A stretch of DNA of 64,000 bases from Streptomyces canus (GTDB taxonomy: Bacteria > Actinomycetota > Actinomycetes > Streptomycetales > Streptomycetaceae). Positions 1-9,082 of this stretch are shown here, one piece after another. The notes below the pieces were generated by a model. That model worked only from the letters and a program-made list of their open reading frames with translations, did not search any database and was not told where the DNA came from. The stretch is taken from assembly GCF_001514145.1 (NCBI RefSeq), contig NZ_KQ948668.1, forward strand, positions 186,001 through 250,000, written 5' to 3'. The position numbers and the translations under genes were made by a program. Position 1 is the first letter of the stretch; every line of letters starts with the position of its first letter.

Positions 1-581
1 AGGCGGCGGCACAGGCGGGCTACCCGGCGAAGGTCCTGTCGCTGATGGACGAGTTGACGCTCACGCTCCCGCGCAAGATCCGCAAGGAGACGAAGCAGGC
101 GGTGGAGGAGTCGGGCGGAACCTGGACACCCCACCCCGCGGAGGCGGTCATCGACCGCATGGTCGACGAGTTCGGCCGCACGGGCCGCAGCGGGGGCGGC
201 GGCTTCTACGACTACGGCGACGACGGCAGGCGCACCCCCCTGTGGCCGGGCCTGCGGGAACACTTCACGCGCGCGGGTTCGGAGATCCCCTTCAGGGACA
301 TGCAGGAACGCATGCTCTTCTCCGAGGCCCTGGACACGGTCAAACTCCTGGAGGAGGGAGTGCTGACCTCGGTCGCCGACGCCAACATCGGCTCCGTCTT
401 CGGCATCGGCTTCCCCGGCTGGACGGGCGGAGTCCTGCAGTACATCAACGGCTACGAGGGCGGTCTGCCGGGCTTCGTGGCCCGCGCGCGTGAACTGGCG
501 GAGCGGTACGGAGAGCGGTTCACGCCACCGGCGTTGCTGGTGGAGAAGGCGCAGAACGGGGAGCGCTTCGGGGACCAGTGA
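1..581 (+). CDS. 3-hydroxyacyl-CoA dehydrogenase / enoyl-CoA hydratase (FadB/FadJ-like), C-terminal part
   Basis: The frame is open from the left edge (first whole codon at base 3), so the gene starts outside the window and about 192 C-terminal codons are visible. The Met at 45 is internal. The visible part resembles the second 3-hydroxyacyl-CoA dehydrogenase C-terminal domain of fatty-acid oxidation multifunctional proteins: a GGGGFYDYG segment, then the conserved GIGFPGWTGG stretch near the end. The family oxidises 3-hydroxyacyl-CoA in beta-oxidation in the cytoplasm. The N-terminal hydratase half cannot be seen, so a stand-alone dehydrogenase is not excluded. A strong hairpin follows the stop codon. 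Confidence 0.85.
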   Translation, partial: AAAQAGYPAKVLSLMDELTLTLPRKIRKETKQAVEESGGTWTPHPAEAVIDRMVDEFGRTGRSGGGGFYDYGDDGRRTPLWPGLREHFTRAGSEIPFRDMQERMLFSEALDTVKLLEEGVLTSVADANIGSVFGIGFPGWTGGVLQYINGYEGGLPGFVARARELAERYGERFTPPALLVEKAQNGERFGDQ

Positions 582-597
582 CGCGGATGCCATGAAC

Positions 598-630
598 GCC
601 GGGCGGGCGAGTGCGGCTCGCCCGCCCGGC
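598..630 (+). terminator. Intrinsic-type hairpin after the beta-oxidation gene
   Basis: A perfect 14-bp inverted repeat, GCCGGGCGGGCGAG at 598-611 and CTCGCCCGCCCGGC at 617-630, has a 5-nt loop and begins 17 nt after the stop codon. There is no U-tract, which is usual for Streptomyces terminators. It separates the beta-oxidation gene from the ThDP enzyme at 750. Confidence 0.8.
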
Positions 631-749
631 GTCCGGGGGCGGGCAACTCAGCCCGTACGGCCGACCCGCCCCCTTGCCCCACACCCCCGGGCTCCCCGAC
701 GCTGGCTTGCGAGCCGGTCGCACCTCAACTCCCGCCACGAGGAGCCCGC

Positions 750-2378
750 ATGGGTCACCGCCCCGCCCTCGCCGTCCTGGACATCCTCCGCGACGAGGGC
801 GTGGACCGCGTCTTCGGCAACCCGGGCACCACCGAACTCCCCTTCCTGGCCGCACTCGCACAAACGGAGGAGGCCCCCGAGTACGTCCTCGGCGTCCACG
901 AAGGCTCGGTCGTGGCCATGGCCGACGGCTACGCCAGGGCCACCCGCCGCCCCGCCTTCGTCAGCCTCCACATCGCGGCCGGCCTCGCCAACGGTCTCAT
1001 CGGCCTCCTCAACGCCCGCCGCTCCCGCACCCCTCTCGTCGTCACAGCAGGCCAACAGGACCGCCGCCACCTCCAGCAGGACCCCATGCTCTCCGGCGAC
1101 CTGATCGGCCTCGCGACGCCCGCCGTGAAGGCGACGTACGACATCCAGCACGCCCGGGACCTCCCCCTGGCCCTGCGCCGGGCCTTCGCCCTCGCCCGAC
1201 GGCCGCCCGCAGGCCCGGTGTTCCTCTCCCTCCCCATGGACCTCCTCCAGGAGGACGTGGAACTGGAGATACCACCCCGCACGCCCACACCCCCGCTCGG
1301 CCCGGCCCCCGGCATCGAACGCGCCGCAGTGCTCCTGGGCTCGGCCGCCCGCCCGGCGATCGTCGCCGGTGACGCGGTGGCCCGTGAGGACGCCCTCGGC
1401 GCACTCGTCCGCACGGCGGAGGCCTGCGGAGCCGTGGTCCACCACCAGCCCATGGCGGACGCCCTCGACTTCCCCACCTCACACCCCCTGTACGCGGGCA
1501 TGCTCCCGCCCCGCCACGACGCGGTCCGCGCCGCCCTCGCGCCGTACGACACCGTCCTGATCGCCGGCGCCCACGCCTTCACCCCCCACCACTACACCCC
1601 GGGCCCCGCCCTGCCTCCCGGTCTGACCGTCCTCCAACTCGACTCCGACCCGGACGAGATCGGCCGTAACTTCCCCGCCGACACGGGCCTCGTCGGCGCC
1701 CTCGCCCCCTCCCTGCACCGCCTGGCGGACCTGCTCCGCGACCGCGTACCCGAACACACCGCGAAGGCCCGCATCCTCCGCGCCGGCGAACACCACGCCA
1801 CCGAACGCGACCGCGCGGAGTCCGCGGCCCGCGCCGCCTACTCCCCGGCCCCGCTGGCACCTTGGGCCGCAGCCCACGCCGTGGCGAGTGGTCTGCCACC
1901 GGACGCCGTGGTCGTGGAGGAGGCCATCACCGTCGGTCTCCTGCTCCGCCGGCACGTACACCTGGAAAACCCCGGCAGCTACACCCACACCGTCGGTGGC
2001 GGCCTCGGCTGGGGCATCGGCGCCGCCGTGGGCCGGTCCCTCGCCGAACCGGACCGCCCCGTCGTCGCCGTCCTGGGCGACGGCGGCACCCTCTTCGGCC
2101 TCCAGGGCCTGTGGAGCGCGGCCCGCCAGAACACCCCCGTCCTGTTCGTCGTGATGAACAACGGCGTCTACCGCACCCTCCAGGACACCTACAAGGCGAT
2201 GGGAGTCGAAGGCACCTGCCCCGGCACCGAACTGGGCCCGCTGGACTTCACCCAGGCCGCCCGCTTCTTCGGCGTCGAGGCGGTTCGCGCCGAGAGCGCC
2301 GACCACTTGCGGGAACTGGTGGCCGGCGCGAGCGACCTCACCGGGCCGCTGCTCGTCGACGTACCACTGCGGCTCTAG
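750..2378 (+). CDS. mdlC: Thiamine-diphosphate enzyme, benzoylformate decarboxylase type
   Basis: A 542-residue ThDP-dependent decarboxylase with the three usual domains. The N-terminal pyrimidine-binding domain has FGNPGTTELPF and the catalytic Glu in VHEGSVVAMADGYAR. A central domain follows, and the C-terminal diphosphate-binding domain has the GDGGTLFGLQGLW motif ending in MNNGVY. The order and the early His/Glu context fit benzoylformate decarboxylase (benzoylformate to benzaldehyde and CO2) better than acetolactate synthase. Substrate is inferred from family resemblance only; no mandelate pathway genes are adjacent. Start at 750 is supported by GAGGAG 5 nt upstream. The gene stands alone between a hairpin and a convergent MerR gene. 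Confidence 0.8.
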   Translation: MGHRPALAVLDILRDEGVDRVFGNPGTTELPFLAALAQTEEAPEYVLGVHEGSVVAMADGYARATRRPAFVSLHIAAGLANGLIGLLNARRSRTPLVVTAGQQDRRHLQQDPMLSGDLIGLATPAVKATYDIQHARDLPLALRRAFALARRPPAGPVFLSLPMDLLQEDVELEIPPRTPTPPLGPAPGIERAAVLLGSAARPAIVAGDAVAREDALGALVRTAEACGAVVHHQPMADALDFPTSHPLYAGMLPPRHDAVRAALAPYDTVLIAGAHAFTPHHYTPGPALPPGLTVLQLDSDPDEIGRNFPADTGLVGALAPSLHRLADLLRDRVPEHTAKARILRAGEHHATERDRAESAARAAYSPAPLAPWAAAHAVASGLPPDAVVVEEAITVGLLLRRHVHLENPGSYTHTVGGGLGWGIGAAVGRSLAEPDRPVVAVLGDGGTLFGLQGLWSAARQNTPVLFVVMNNGVYRTLQDTYKAMGVEGTCPGTELGPLDFTQAARFFGVEAVRAESADHLRELVAGASDLTGPLLVDVPLRL

Positions 2379-2418
2379 CCGAAGTCCGCGCCCCCGCACC
2401 GGACCGACCCGGGACGTG

Positions 2419-3138
2419 TCAGGAGCCTCCGCCCACCTCTGGCGTCCACTCCCGCAGTTCCTCCTTGAGGGACCGCTGAAAGGTCGTCAACAGGGCCTGC
2501 ACGACCAGGGGTTCCATGTGCGCGGACAGTGACTTCACGTCCTGCGCGTCGCGTTGGGCCACCTCGCCCCGGAAGAGCTGCGACAACTCGTGCGCGGCGG
2601 CCCGGGAGTGCTCGATGAGCACCTTGCGCGAGGCCAGGATCGCCTCCAGCGACAGCGGGACGTCGAGCAGTCCGACACCGAGCCGGAGCAGGCCCAGGTC
2701 CACGCGGTAGCCGTCGCCGTCCCGCCGTACGACGTCCATCGCGGCGAGCCGTTCCAGGTCGTCGTCGCTCAGCGCCCGTCCCGCCCGCCGCCGGAGCTCC
2801 TCGCGCGTCACCAGCTCCACGACGTCCGGGGCCCAGGAGGCCACCACGGCCCGGTGGATCGCGAGGTCATGGGGGCTCAGATCGGTCGGCAGCTGCTGCA
2901 GGTAGCGTTCGATCGCCGCCAGGGTCATCCCCTGGTGCTGGAGCTCCTCGATCAGCGCGAGGCGGTCGAGGTGCTCGCGGCCGTAGTGACCGACCCGCCG
3001 CGGACCGATCACCGGCGGCGGCAGCAGCCCTCGCGTGCCGTAAAAACGGACGGTGCGGACCGTGACCCCCGCCCGCGCGGCCAGCTCGTCGACGGTGAGG
3101 GTCGGCTCCTCGGCGTCGGTTGGGGTGTCGGTCGTCAT
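2419..3138 (-). CDS. MerR family transcriptional regulator
   Basis: A 239-residue regulator. Residues about 12-80 form the MerR winged helix (LTVDELAARAGVTVRTVRFY followed by a GHYGREHLDRL wing). The long C-terminal region of about 150 residues resembles effector-binding or dimerisation regions of larger MerR proteins, and it lacks the Cys ligands of metal sensors. Start at 3138 gives a normal MerR N-terminus; reading further upstream would run into the divergent promoter region. Directly upstream lie two 15-bp tandem repeats that could be its operator. The divergent neighbour is an amino-acid permease, so control of that gene is plausible but not shown. Confidence 0.85.
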   Translation of the reverse strand: MTTDTPTDAEEPTLTVDELAARAGVTVRTVRFYGTRGLLPPPVIGPRRVGHYGREHLDRLALIEELQHQGMTLAAIERYLQQLPTDLSPHDLAIHRAVVASWAPDVVELVTREELRRRAGRALSDDDLERLAAMDVVRRDGDGYRVDLGLLRLGVGLLDVPLSLEAILASRKVLIEHSRAAAHELSQLFRGEVAQRDAQDVKSLSAHMEPLVVQALLTTFQRSLKEELREWTPEVGGGS

Positions 3139-3163
3139 GTGGAGCAGTATCGCTGTCTCACCA

Positions 3164-3193
3164 TTGCTGTGACACCTGTTGCTGTGACGCCTG
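3164..3193. repeat. Two tandem 15-bp direct repeats in the MerR/permease divergent region
   Basis: TTGCTGTGACACCTG at 3164-3178 is followed immediately by TTGCTGTGACGCCTG at 3179-3193, with one mismatch. A weaker third version lies just 5' of them. They sit 26-55 bp upstream of the MerR start codon, so they are a candidate operator. Confidence 0.6.
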
Positions 3194-3364
3194 TTCCGAC
3201 CACCTTCGAGACCTCTGCCTCTGTGACGTCCGCCACCGTGTGCGGGACTGCCTCCCGGGAAGGCGAGCCCTCGGCCTGTGCCCGTCAGCGAAGAGGTACG
3301 GGCCGACGCACGTCCGGAAACCCGAGCGAGAGCTGCCGGGGCGCACCAGAGAGTGGAACCACCT

Positions 3365-4831
3365 GTGAGCAAGGACGCCGTGCAATCGGCACAGGCCGCC
3401 GCCCGCACCGACGCGGCCCGGGTGCCCGCCGACGCGGGCGACGCCGGCTACAGCAAGGACCTCAAGGCCCGCCACGTCAACATGATCGCCATCGGCGGCG
3501 CCATCGGCACGGGCCTCTTCCTGGGCGCCGGAGGACGCCTCCACACCGCGGGCCCGGCGCTGGCGCTGGCCTACCTGGTCTGCGGCGTCTTCGCGTTCTT
3601 CGTCGTCCGTGCCCTGGGCGAGCTGGTCCTCTACCGGCCGTCCTCGGGCTCCTTCGTGTCGTACGCGCGCGAGTTCCTCGGCGAGAAGGGGGCCTACGTC
3701 GCGGGCTGGATGTACTTCCTGAACTGGTCGACGACCGGCATCGCCGACATCACCGCGATCGCGCTCTACACGCACTACTGGAGCCTGTTCACCGACATCC
3801 CCCAGTGGACGCTGGCCCTGATCGCGCTGGCCGTGGTCCTCGCCGTGAACCTGATCTCGGTGAAGATCTTCGGCGAGATGGAGTTCTGGTTCGCGATCAT
3901 CAAGGTCGCCACGCTCGTCGGCTTCATGCTGATCGGCATCTTCCTGCTGGCCACTCAGCACGAGGTGGGCGACGGGACACCCGGCCCGAGTGTGATCACC
4001 GACAACGGCGGCGTCCTCCCGCACGGCGTGATGCCGGTCGTCCTCGTCATGCAGGGCGTGATCTTCGCGTACGCCGCGCTGGAGCTGGTCGGGGTCGCGG
4101 CGGGGGAGACGGCGGAACCGGAGAAGGTCGTCCCGCGCGCCGTGAACTCGATCATGTGGCGGGTGGGCCTGTTCTACGTCGGCTCGGTCGTCCTCCTGGC
4201 CCTGCTCCTGCCGGGTTCGGTCTACTCGGCCGACGAGAGCCCCTTCGTCACGGTCCTGTCGAAGATCGGGCTCCCGGCGGCCGGTGACGTGATGAACCTG
4301 GTGGTCCTGACCGCGGCGATGTCCTCGTTGAACTCCGGCCTGTACTCCACCGGCCGCATCCTGCGCTCCATGGCGACGGCGGGCTCGGCCCCGAAGTTCA
4401 CGGCCCGCATGAACCGCAGCCAGGTCCCCTACGGCGGCATCCTGCTCACCTGCGCGGTCTGCGTCCTCGGCGTCGGCCTGAACTACCTCATGCCGAGCCA
4501 GGCCTTCGAGATCGTGCTGAACGTGGCCTCCCTGGGCGTCATCAGCACCTGGGTGATCATCATGATCTGCCACCTCGTCTTCGTCCGCCGCGCCCGGGCG
4601 GGCCTGGTCACCCGCCCCTCCTTCCGCCTGCCCTTCAGCCCGGCCACGGAGATCACCACGATCGCCTTCCTCCTGGCCTGCCTGGGCATGATGGCGAACG
4701 ACCCCGAGGTCGGCCGCCGGACGCTCCTGCTGATCCCGGTGATCGCAGCACTCCTGGTCGGCGGCTGGTTCGGCATCCGCCGCAGGGTCGCCCGCACGAC
4801 GGACCGCGAACTGACCGACCTCACGGACTGA
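3365..4831 (+). CDS. APC-family amino-acid permease (AnsP/GabP-like)
   Basis: A 488-residue polytopic inner-membrane protein of the amino acid-polyamine-organocation superfamily. TM1 carries the substrate-binding signature IAIGGAIGTGLFLGAGG, followed by further hydrophobic segments to 12 predicted helices, with the family segment LISVKIFGEMEFWFA in the middle. This subfamily imports amino acids by proton symport; the closest resemblance I recall is L-asparagine or D-Ser/D-Ala/Gly permeases. I chose the GTG at 3365 because it gives the usual short hydrophilic N-terminus; the frame is open back to 3278. The divergent MerR gene may regulate it. Confidence 0.85.
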   Translation: MSKDAVQSAQAAARTDAARVPADAGDAGYSKDLKARHVNMIAIGGAIGTGLFLGAGGRLHTAGPALALAYLVCGVFAFFVVRALGELVLYRPSSGSFVSYAREFLGEKGAYVAGWMYFLNWSTTGIADITAIALYTHYWSLFTDIPQWTLALIALAVVLAVNLISVKIFGEMEFWFAIIKVATLVGFMLIGIFLLATQHEVGDGTPGPSVITDNGGVLPHGVMPVVLVMQGVIFAYAALELVGVAAGETAEPEKVVPRAVNSIMWRVGLFYVGSVVLLALLLPGSVYSADESPFVTVLSKIGLPAAGDVMNLVVLTAAMSSLNSGLYSTGRILRSMATAGSAPKFTARMNRSQVPYGGILLTCAVCVLGVGLNYLMPSQAFEIVLNVASLGVISTWVIIMICHLVFVRRARAGLVTRPSFRLPFSPATEITTIAFLLACLGMMANDPEVGRRTLLLIPVIAALLVGGWFGIRRRVARTTDRELTDLTD

Positions 4832-4870
4832 CGAGACGCCCTTGTCAGTGGCGCCCTCTACGGTGGCGTC

Positions 4871-5353
4871 ATGGGGGAGATCACGTACATCCGAGGCGAC
4901 GCCACCGCTCCGTCGGTGAAGGGCACCAAGCTGATCGCGCACGTCTGCAACGACCTCGGGGGCTGGGGCAAGGGCTTCGTCGTCGCGGTGTCACGCAGAT
5001 GGCCCGAGCCGGAGGCCGCCTACCGCGCCTGGCACCGGGGGCGGGCGTCGAACGACTTCGGGCTGGGCGCCGTGCAGTTCGTGCAGGTCGAGCCGTATGT
5101 CTGGGTGGCCAACATGGTCGGACAGCGGGGGATGCGGAGCGGCAGCAAGGGCGTCCCGGTCCGCTACGAGGCGATCGACGTGGCTCTGGGCCGCCTGGCC
5201 GACAAGGCGTTGGAACTCAACGCGTCCGTGCACATGCCACGGATAGGGTGCGGACTCGCCGGCGGAAAGTGGTCCCGCGTGGAGCCGCTGATCAACGAGC
5301 GGCTGGTGAAGCGGGGTGTCGCCGTCACCGTCCACGACCACGGTGAGGCCTGA
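4871..5353 (+). CDS. Macrodomain protein (TARG1/ALC1-like ADP-ribosyl hydrolase)
   Basis: A 160-residue single-domain macro protein. It begins with the beta strand and IRGDAT loop that contacts ADP-ribose, has HVCNDLGGWGKGF where the adenine-proximal loop sits, and HMPRIGCGLAGGKW as the distal-ribose loop. The last motif matches TARG1-type macrodomains, which remove ADP-ribose from acidic residues or hydrolyse O-acetyl-ADP-ribose. It is cytoplasmic. No DarT-like transferase or sirtuin is adjacent, so a toxin-antitoxin role has no local support. The 39-nt gap after the permease could allow co-transcription. Confidence 0.85.
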   Translation: MGEITYIRGDATAPSVKGTKLIAHVCNDLGGWGKGFVVAVSRRWPEPEAAYRAWHRGRASNDFGLGAVQFVQVEPYVWVANMVGQRGMRSGSKGVPVRYEAIDVALGRLADKALELNASVHMPRIGCGLAGGKWSRVEPLINERLVKRGVAVTVHDHGEA

Positions 5354-5438
5354 GGCGAGCCGGGACATCGAGGTGCTCGCGCCCGGCGGGGCCGGGGTGG
5401 ACACCATCGGACAGCGCGGCTCGCCGGAACCCCGGGCC

Positions 5439-6947
5439 CTACTCGCCGTGCTCGTGCACGTCGTTCGTCGCCGCGATCTTCTTCCACGACTTCGGCTGTA
5501 CGGAGGCGTCCGCGGCCTCCCCGGCCTTCGCGATCGACGCGCCCCGCGCCGCCGGTGCCCCCGGCTTCGACGGCTGGAACAGCCACGTGTCGAACAGCGC
5601 CGCCAGCGGCTGCCCGGACACCTCCTCGGCGTACCGCTGGAAGTCGGCGACGGACGCGTTGCCGTACGCGTACTTCTGCGGCCAGCCCTTCAGCACGGTG
5701 AAGAAGGCCTCGTCGCCGATCTCGTTCCGCAGCGCCTGCAGGGCCAGCGCACCCCGGTCGTAGACGGCGATGTCGAACTGGTTCTCCGGCCCGGGATCGC
5801 CCGGCTTCACCGTCCAGAACGTGTCGTCGGCCGGATGCGAGGCGTACACGTAGTCGGCGAGTTCCTGAGCCGTCCCCTCGCCCTCGTGCTCGGACCACAG
5901 CCACTGCGCGTACCGGGCGAAGCCCTCGTTGACCCAGATGTCCTTCCAGCCGCGCACGGACACGAGGTCGCCGTACCACTGGTGGGCCAACTCGTGCACG
6001 ACGACCGAGGTGTTGGAGCCGTTCGCGAACTGCCGCGGGCTGTAGAACGGCCGGGTCTGCGTCTCCAGCGCGTACCCGGTAGTGGTGTTCGGCACATATC
6101 CGCCGAGCGCGTTGAAGGGATACGGCCCGAAGTACCCGCTCAGCCAGTCGGCGATCTCCCCGGTCCGTTCGACGCTGGCCCGCGCCGCGCCGTAGTTGGC
6201 CCCGAGGTCCTTGCTGTAGGCGTTGACGACCGGAATCCCGCCGTCGGTCGTCCCGGTCGTGATGTCGAACTTCCCGACGGCCAGGGTCGCGAGATAGGTG
6301 GCCTGCGGCTTGTCGGAGCGCCAGGTGTAGCGCGTCCAGCCGAGGCGTGAACTCGTCGACTGGAGCGTTCCGTTGGAGATGGCCTGGCTGCCGTCCGGCA
6401 CCAGGACCGACACGTCGTAGGTGGCCTTGTCGAGCGGGTGGTCGTTGCTCGGGAACCACCACCAGGCCGACTCGGGCTCGTTCGCCCCGACCCCGCCGTC
6501 GGGAGTGCGGTGCCAGCTGGTGAAGCCGTACGCCTGCTTGGACGACGGCACCCCGCTGTAACGGACCACCACGGTCACGGAAGTGCCCTTGGCCAGGGGT
6601 GACTTCGGCGTGATCTCCAGCTCGTGCTCGCCGGAGGTCGTGAACGACGCCTTGGCCCCGTTGACCCGCACCTCGCTCACGTCGAGCAGAAAGTCCAGAT
6701 CGAAGCGGGACAGATCCTGCGTGGTGCGCGCGAGAAGGGTCGCCGTTCCCTCCAACTCGTCCGTCGCCGGCTGGTACTTCAGCCGCAGGTCGTAGTGGGA
6801 GACGTCGTATCCGCCGTTGCCGTAGGCCGGGTAGTAGGGGTCGCCGATACCCGGTGCGCCGGGGGAGGAGCCCGCCGCCGATGCCGGGATCGCCAGCATC
6901 AGGGAGGCCGTCGCGAGTGCGCCCGGTGCGATGAGTCTGCGGTGCAC
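5439..6947 (-). CDS. Secreted M1-family zinc aminopeptidase
   Basis: A 502-residue protein with a Sec signal peptide (VHRRLIAPG then a hydrophobic stretch ending ASA-A). The M1 zinc site is complete: HELAH at residues 318-322 with the third ligand Glu341 in WVNEGFARY. The exopeptidase-type GxMEN is replaced by a degenerate GYALETQT segment. It should cleave N-terminal residues from extracellular peptides. It is shorter than full M1 enzymes (about 850) and lacks the C-terminal helical domain, like other secreted Streptomyces homologues. GTG at 6947 has GGAG 7 nt upstream. Two more secreted peptidases lie divergently, suggesting a peptide-scavenging group. Confidence 0.9.
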   Translation of the reverse strand: MHRRLIAPGALATASLMLAIPASAAGSSPGAPGIGDPYYPAYGNGGYDVSHYDLRLKYQPATDELEGTATLLARTTQDLSRFDLDFLLDVSEVRVNGAKASFTTSGEHELEITPKSPLAKGTSVTVVVRYSGVPSSKQAYGFTSWHRTPDGGVGANEPESAWWWFPSNDHPLDKATYDVSVLVPDGSQAISNGTLQSTSSRLGWTRYTWRSDKPQATYLATLAVGKFDITTGTTDGGIPVVNAYSKDLGANYGAARASVERTGEIADWLSGYFGPYPFNALGGYVPNTTTGYALETQTRPFYSPRQFANGSNTSVVVHELAHQWYGDLVSVRGWKDIWVNEGFARYAQWLWSEHEGEGTAQELADYVYASHPADDTFWTVKPGDPGPENQFDIAVYDRGALALQALRNEIGDEAFFTVLKGWPQKYAYGNASVADFQRYAEEVSGQPLAALFDTWLFQPSKPGAPAARGASIAKAGEAADASVQPKSWKKIAATNDVHEHGE

Positions 6948-7108
6948 GAAAGCTCCAAGTGGTAGGGGCACGAGGTCTGTTCGCAGCCTATTCACCACCT
7001 GTGAGCTGGATGTGTCCACGGACCCCCGTGTCACACGATCGCCATTCGGCCGTCATGGTCTCAAGGGGCCCTCTTTTGCACGGGAGTTGACCGCTGTACC
7101 GTCCGCGC

Positions 7109-9082
7109 ATGTCGATACGCACGCGCTTCATGATCTGGAGACCGCTCGCGACAGCCGCCGCGGCCACCGCCGCCCTGCTGGCGACCTTCCTCGTGCCCGC
7201 GACCGCACACGCACAGGAGCGGACGGCCCCGCGAGAGAGCCAACCGGTCTACTCGTACGGCAACGCCGTCCGCGAGGCCGTCTGGGTGGACACCCGGCTC
7301 GACGGCGACGGTGACGGAAAGACCGACCGCGTCGCCGTCGACATCGTCCGGCCCCGCGAACCCGCCCAACAGGGCCGCAAGGTCCCGGTCATCATGGACG
7401 CCAGCCCCTACTACTCCTGCTGCGGACGCGGCAACGAGAGCCAGCTGAAGACGTACGACGCCCAGGGCGACGTCGTCCAGATGCCGCTGTTCTACGACAA
7501 CTACTTCGTGCCCCGCGGCTACGCCTTCGTCGGGGTCGACCTCGCCGGCACCAACCGCTCAGACGGCTGCGTGGACGTGGGCGGCCGCTCCGACATCCAG
7601 TCCGCCAAGGCGGTGGTCGACTGGCTGAACGGCCGGGCCACCGCCTACACCAGCCGCACGGGCACAGCGAAGGCCAAGGCCGGCTGGACCAACGGCAGAA
7701 CCGGCATGATCGGCAAGAGCTGGGACGGCACCATCGCCAACGGCGTCGCCGCCACCGGGGTCGAGGGGCTGAAGACGATCGTCCCGATCAGCGCCATCTC
7801 CACCTGGTACGACTACTACTTCTCCCAGGGCGCCCCGCTCTACGACTCCGGCCCCGACTGGCTCTCCGACTACGTCGACAGCCCCGACGCCCGCGCCAGG
7901 TGCGCCGCCGTCCAGCAGAAGCTCGTCGACCAGGCGCCCCGCACCGGCGACCGGACCCCGCTGTGGACCGAGCGCGACTACGTGAAGGACGCCCGCAAGG
8001 TCAAGGCCAGCGTCTTCGCGATCCACGGTATGCAGGACCTCAACGTCCGCCTCCAGCACCTCGGTCCGTGGTGGGACGCCCTCGCGAAGAACGGCGTCGA
8101 GCGCAAGATCTGGCTCTCCCAGACCGGCCACGTCGACCCCTTCGACTTCCGCCGCGCGCACTGGGTCGACACCCTGCACCGCTGGTTCGACCACGAACTC
8201 CTCGGCTACGACAACGGCATCGACCGCGAACCGATGGCCGACATCGAGCGCCACCCCGACCAGTGGGTCACCTCGAAGACCTGGCCCCCGCGCGGCACGG
8301 CGACCACGACCCTGCGCCCCTCGAAGGGTTCCCAGCCCGGCGTCGGCACTCTCGGCCTGACCAAGGCCAAGGGCACCGAGACCTTCACCGACGACCCCGC
8401 GCTGAGCGAGACCGACTGGGCCGCCCGGATCGACACGTCGACCCCCGACAAGGCGGGCTTCACCACCGGAACCCTCACCAAGGGCCTCCGCCTGTCCGGC
8501 TCCTCCAAGGTCACCGTGACGGCGAGCCCGACCACCACCACGGCCCATCTCTCCGCCGTACTCGTGGATCTCGGCCCCGACACCATCCGCGACTACGCGG
8601 CCGCGGGCGAAGGCATCGCCACCCTCACCGACCGCACCTGCTGGGGTGTCAGCACGTCGGGTGACAGCGCCTGCTTCAAGCGGACGCAGGCGAAGACCAC
8701 CGCCGTCGACTACACGGTCGTCAGCCGTGGCTGGGCCGACCTCGGCAATTACGCCGACCCCGGAAAGGGCGTCCCGCTCACCCCGGGCAAGGCGTACACC
8801 ATCACCCTGGACCTCGGCGCCACGGACCATGTCGTCCCGGCGGGCCACCGCCTCGCCCTGATCGTCGCGGGCACCGACAAGGACCTCATCGACCCGCCGT
8901 CCACCAAGCCCACCCTCACGATCGACCTCTCCCGCACCTCGGCCCGCGTCCCGCTGGTCGGCGGCACCGCCGCCTTCGCCCATGCCACGAAGGGCGCCGA
9001 GACCGCCGTACCGGAGGCGACAGCGGCCCTTGACGGAGTCCGGGCCCCGCGCACCGCCCACCGTGTTCCGGAGGGAGGATGA
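7109..9082 (+). CDS. Secreted Xaa-Pro dipeptidyl-peptidase / CocE-NonD hydrolase (S15)
   Basis: A 657-residue exported alpha/beta hydrolase. The signal peptide ends around PATAHAQ. The catalytic triad is recognisable: Ser204 in GMIGKSWDGT, Asp310 in HGMQDLNV and His341 in QTGHVDP. A C-terminal jelly-roll domain of X-Pro dipeptidyl-peptidases follows. The expected activity is removal of Xaa-Pro dipeptides from extracellular peptides, though related proteins are esterases. No Shine-Dalgarno site is visible before the ATG, and TACCGT lies about 10 nt upstream of it, so the mRNA may be leaderless. It overlaps the next gene by 4 nt (ATGA), so the two are coupled. Confidence 0.88.
   Translation: MSIRTRFMIWRPLATAAAATAALLATFLVPATAHAQERTAPRESQPVYSYGNAVREAVWVDTRLDGDGDGKTDRVAVDIVRPREPAQQGRKVPVIMDASPYYSCCGRGNESQLKTYDAQGDVVQMPLFYDNYFVPRGYAFVGVDLAGTNRSDGCVDVGGRSDIQSAKAVVDWLNGRATAYTSRTGTAKAKAGWTNGRTGMIGKSWDGTIANGVAATGVEGLKTIVPISAISTWYDYYFSQGAPLYDSGPDWLSDYVDSPDARARCAAVQQKLVDQAPRTGDRTPLWTERDYVKDARKVKASVFAIHGMQDLNVRLQHLGPWWDALAKNGVERKIWLSQTGHVDPFDFRRAHWVDTLHRWFDHELLGYDNGIDREPMADIERHPDQWVTSKTWPPRGTATTTLRPSKGSQPGVGTLGLTKAKGTETFTDDPALSETDWAARIDTSTPDKAGFTTGTLTKGLRLSGSSKVTVTASPTTTTAHLSAVLVDLGPDTIRDYAAAGEGIATLTDRTCWGVSTSGDSACFKRTQAKTTAVDYTVVSRGWADLGNYADPGKGVPLTPGKAYTITLDLGATDHVVPAGHRLALIVAGTDKDLIDPPSTKPTLTIDLSRTSARVPLVGGTAAFAHATKGAETAVPEATAALDGVRAPRTAHRVPEGG

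Noticed and set aside
3158..4942. A 594-codon open frame antisense to the amino-acid permease
   Set aside because: The translation is rich in Asp/Arg/Gln/His, typical of reverse reading of TM-encoding GC-rich DNA.
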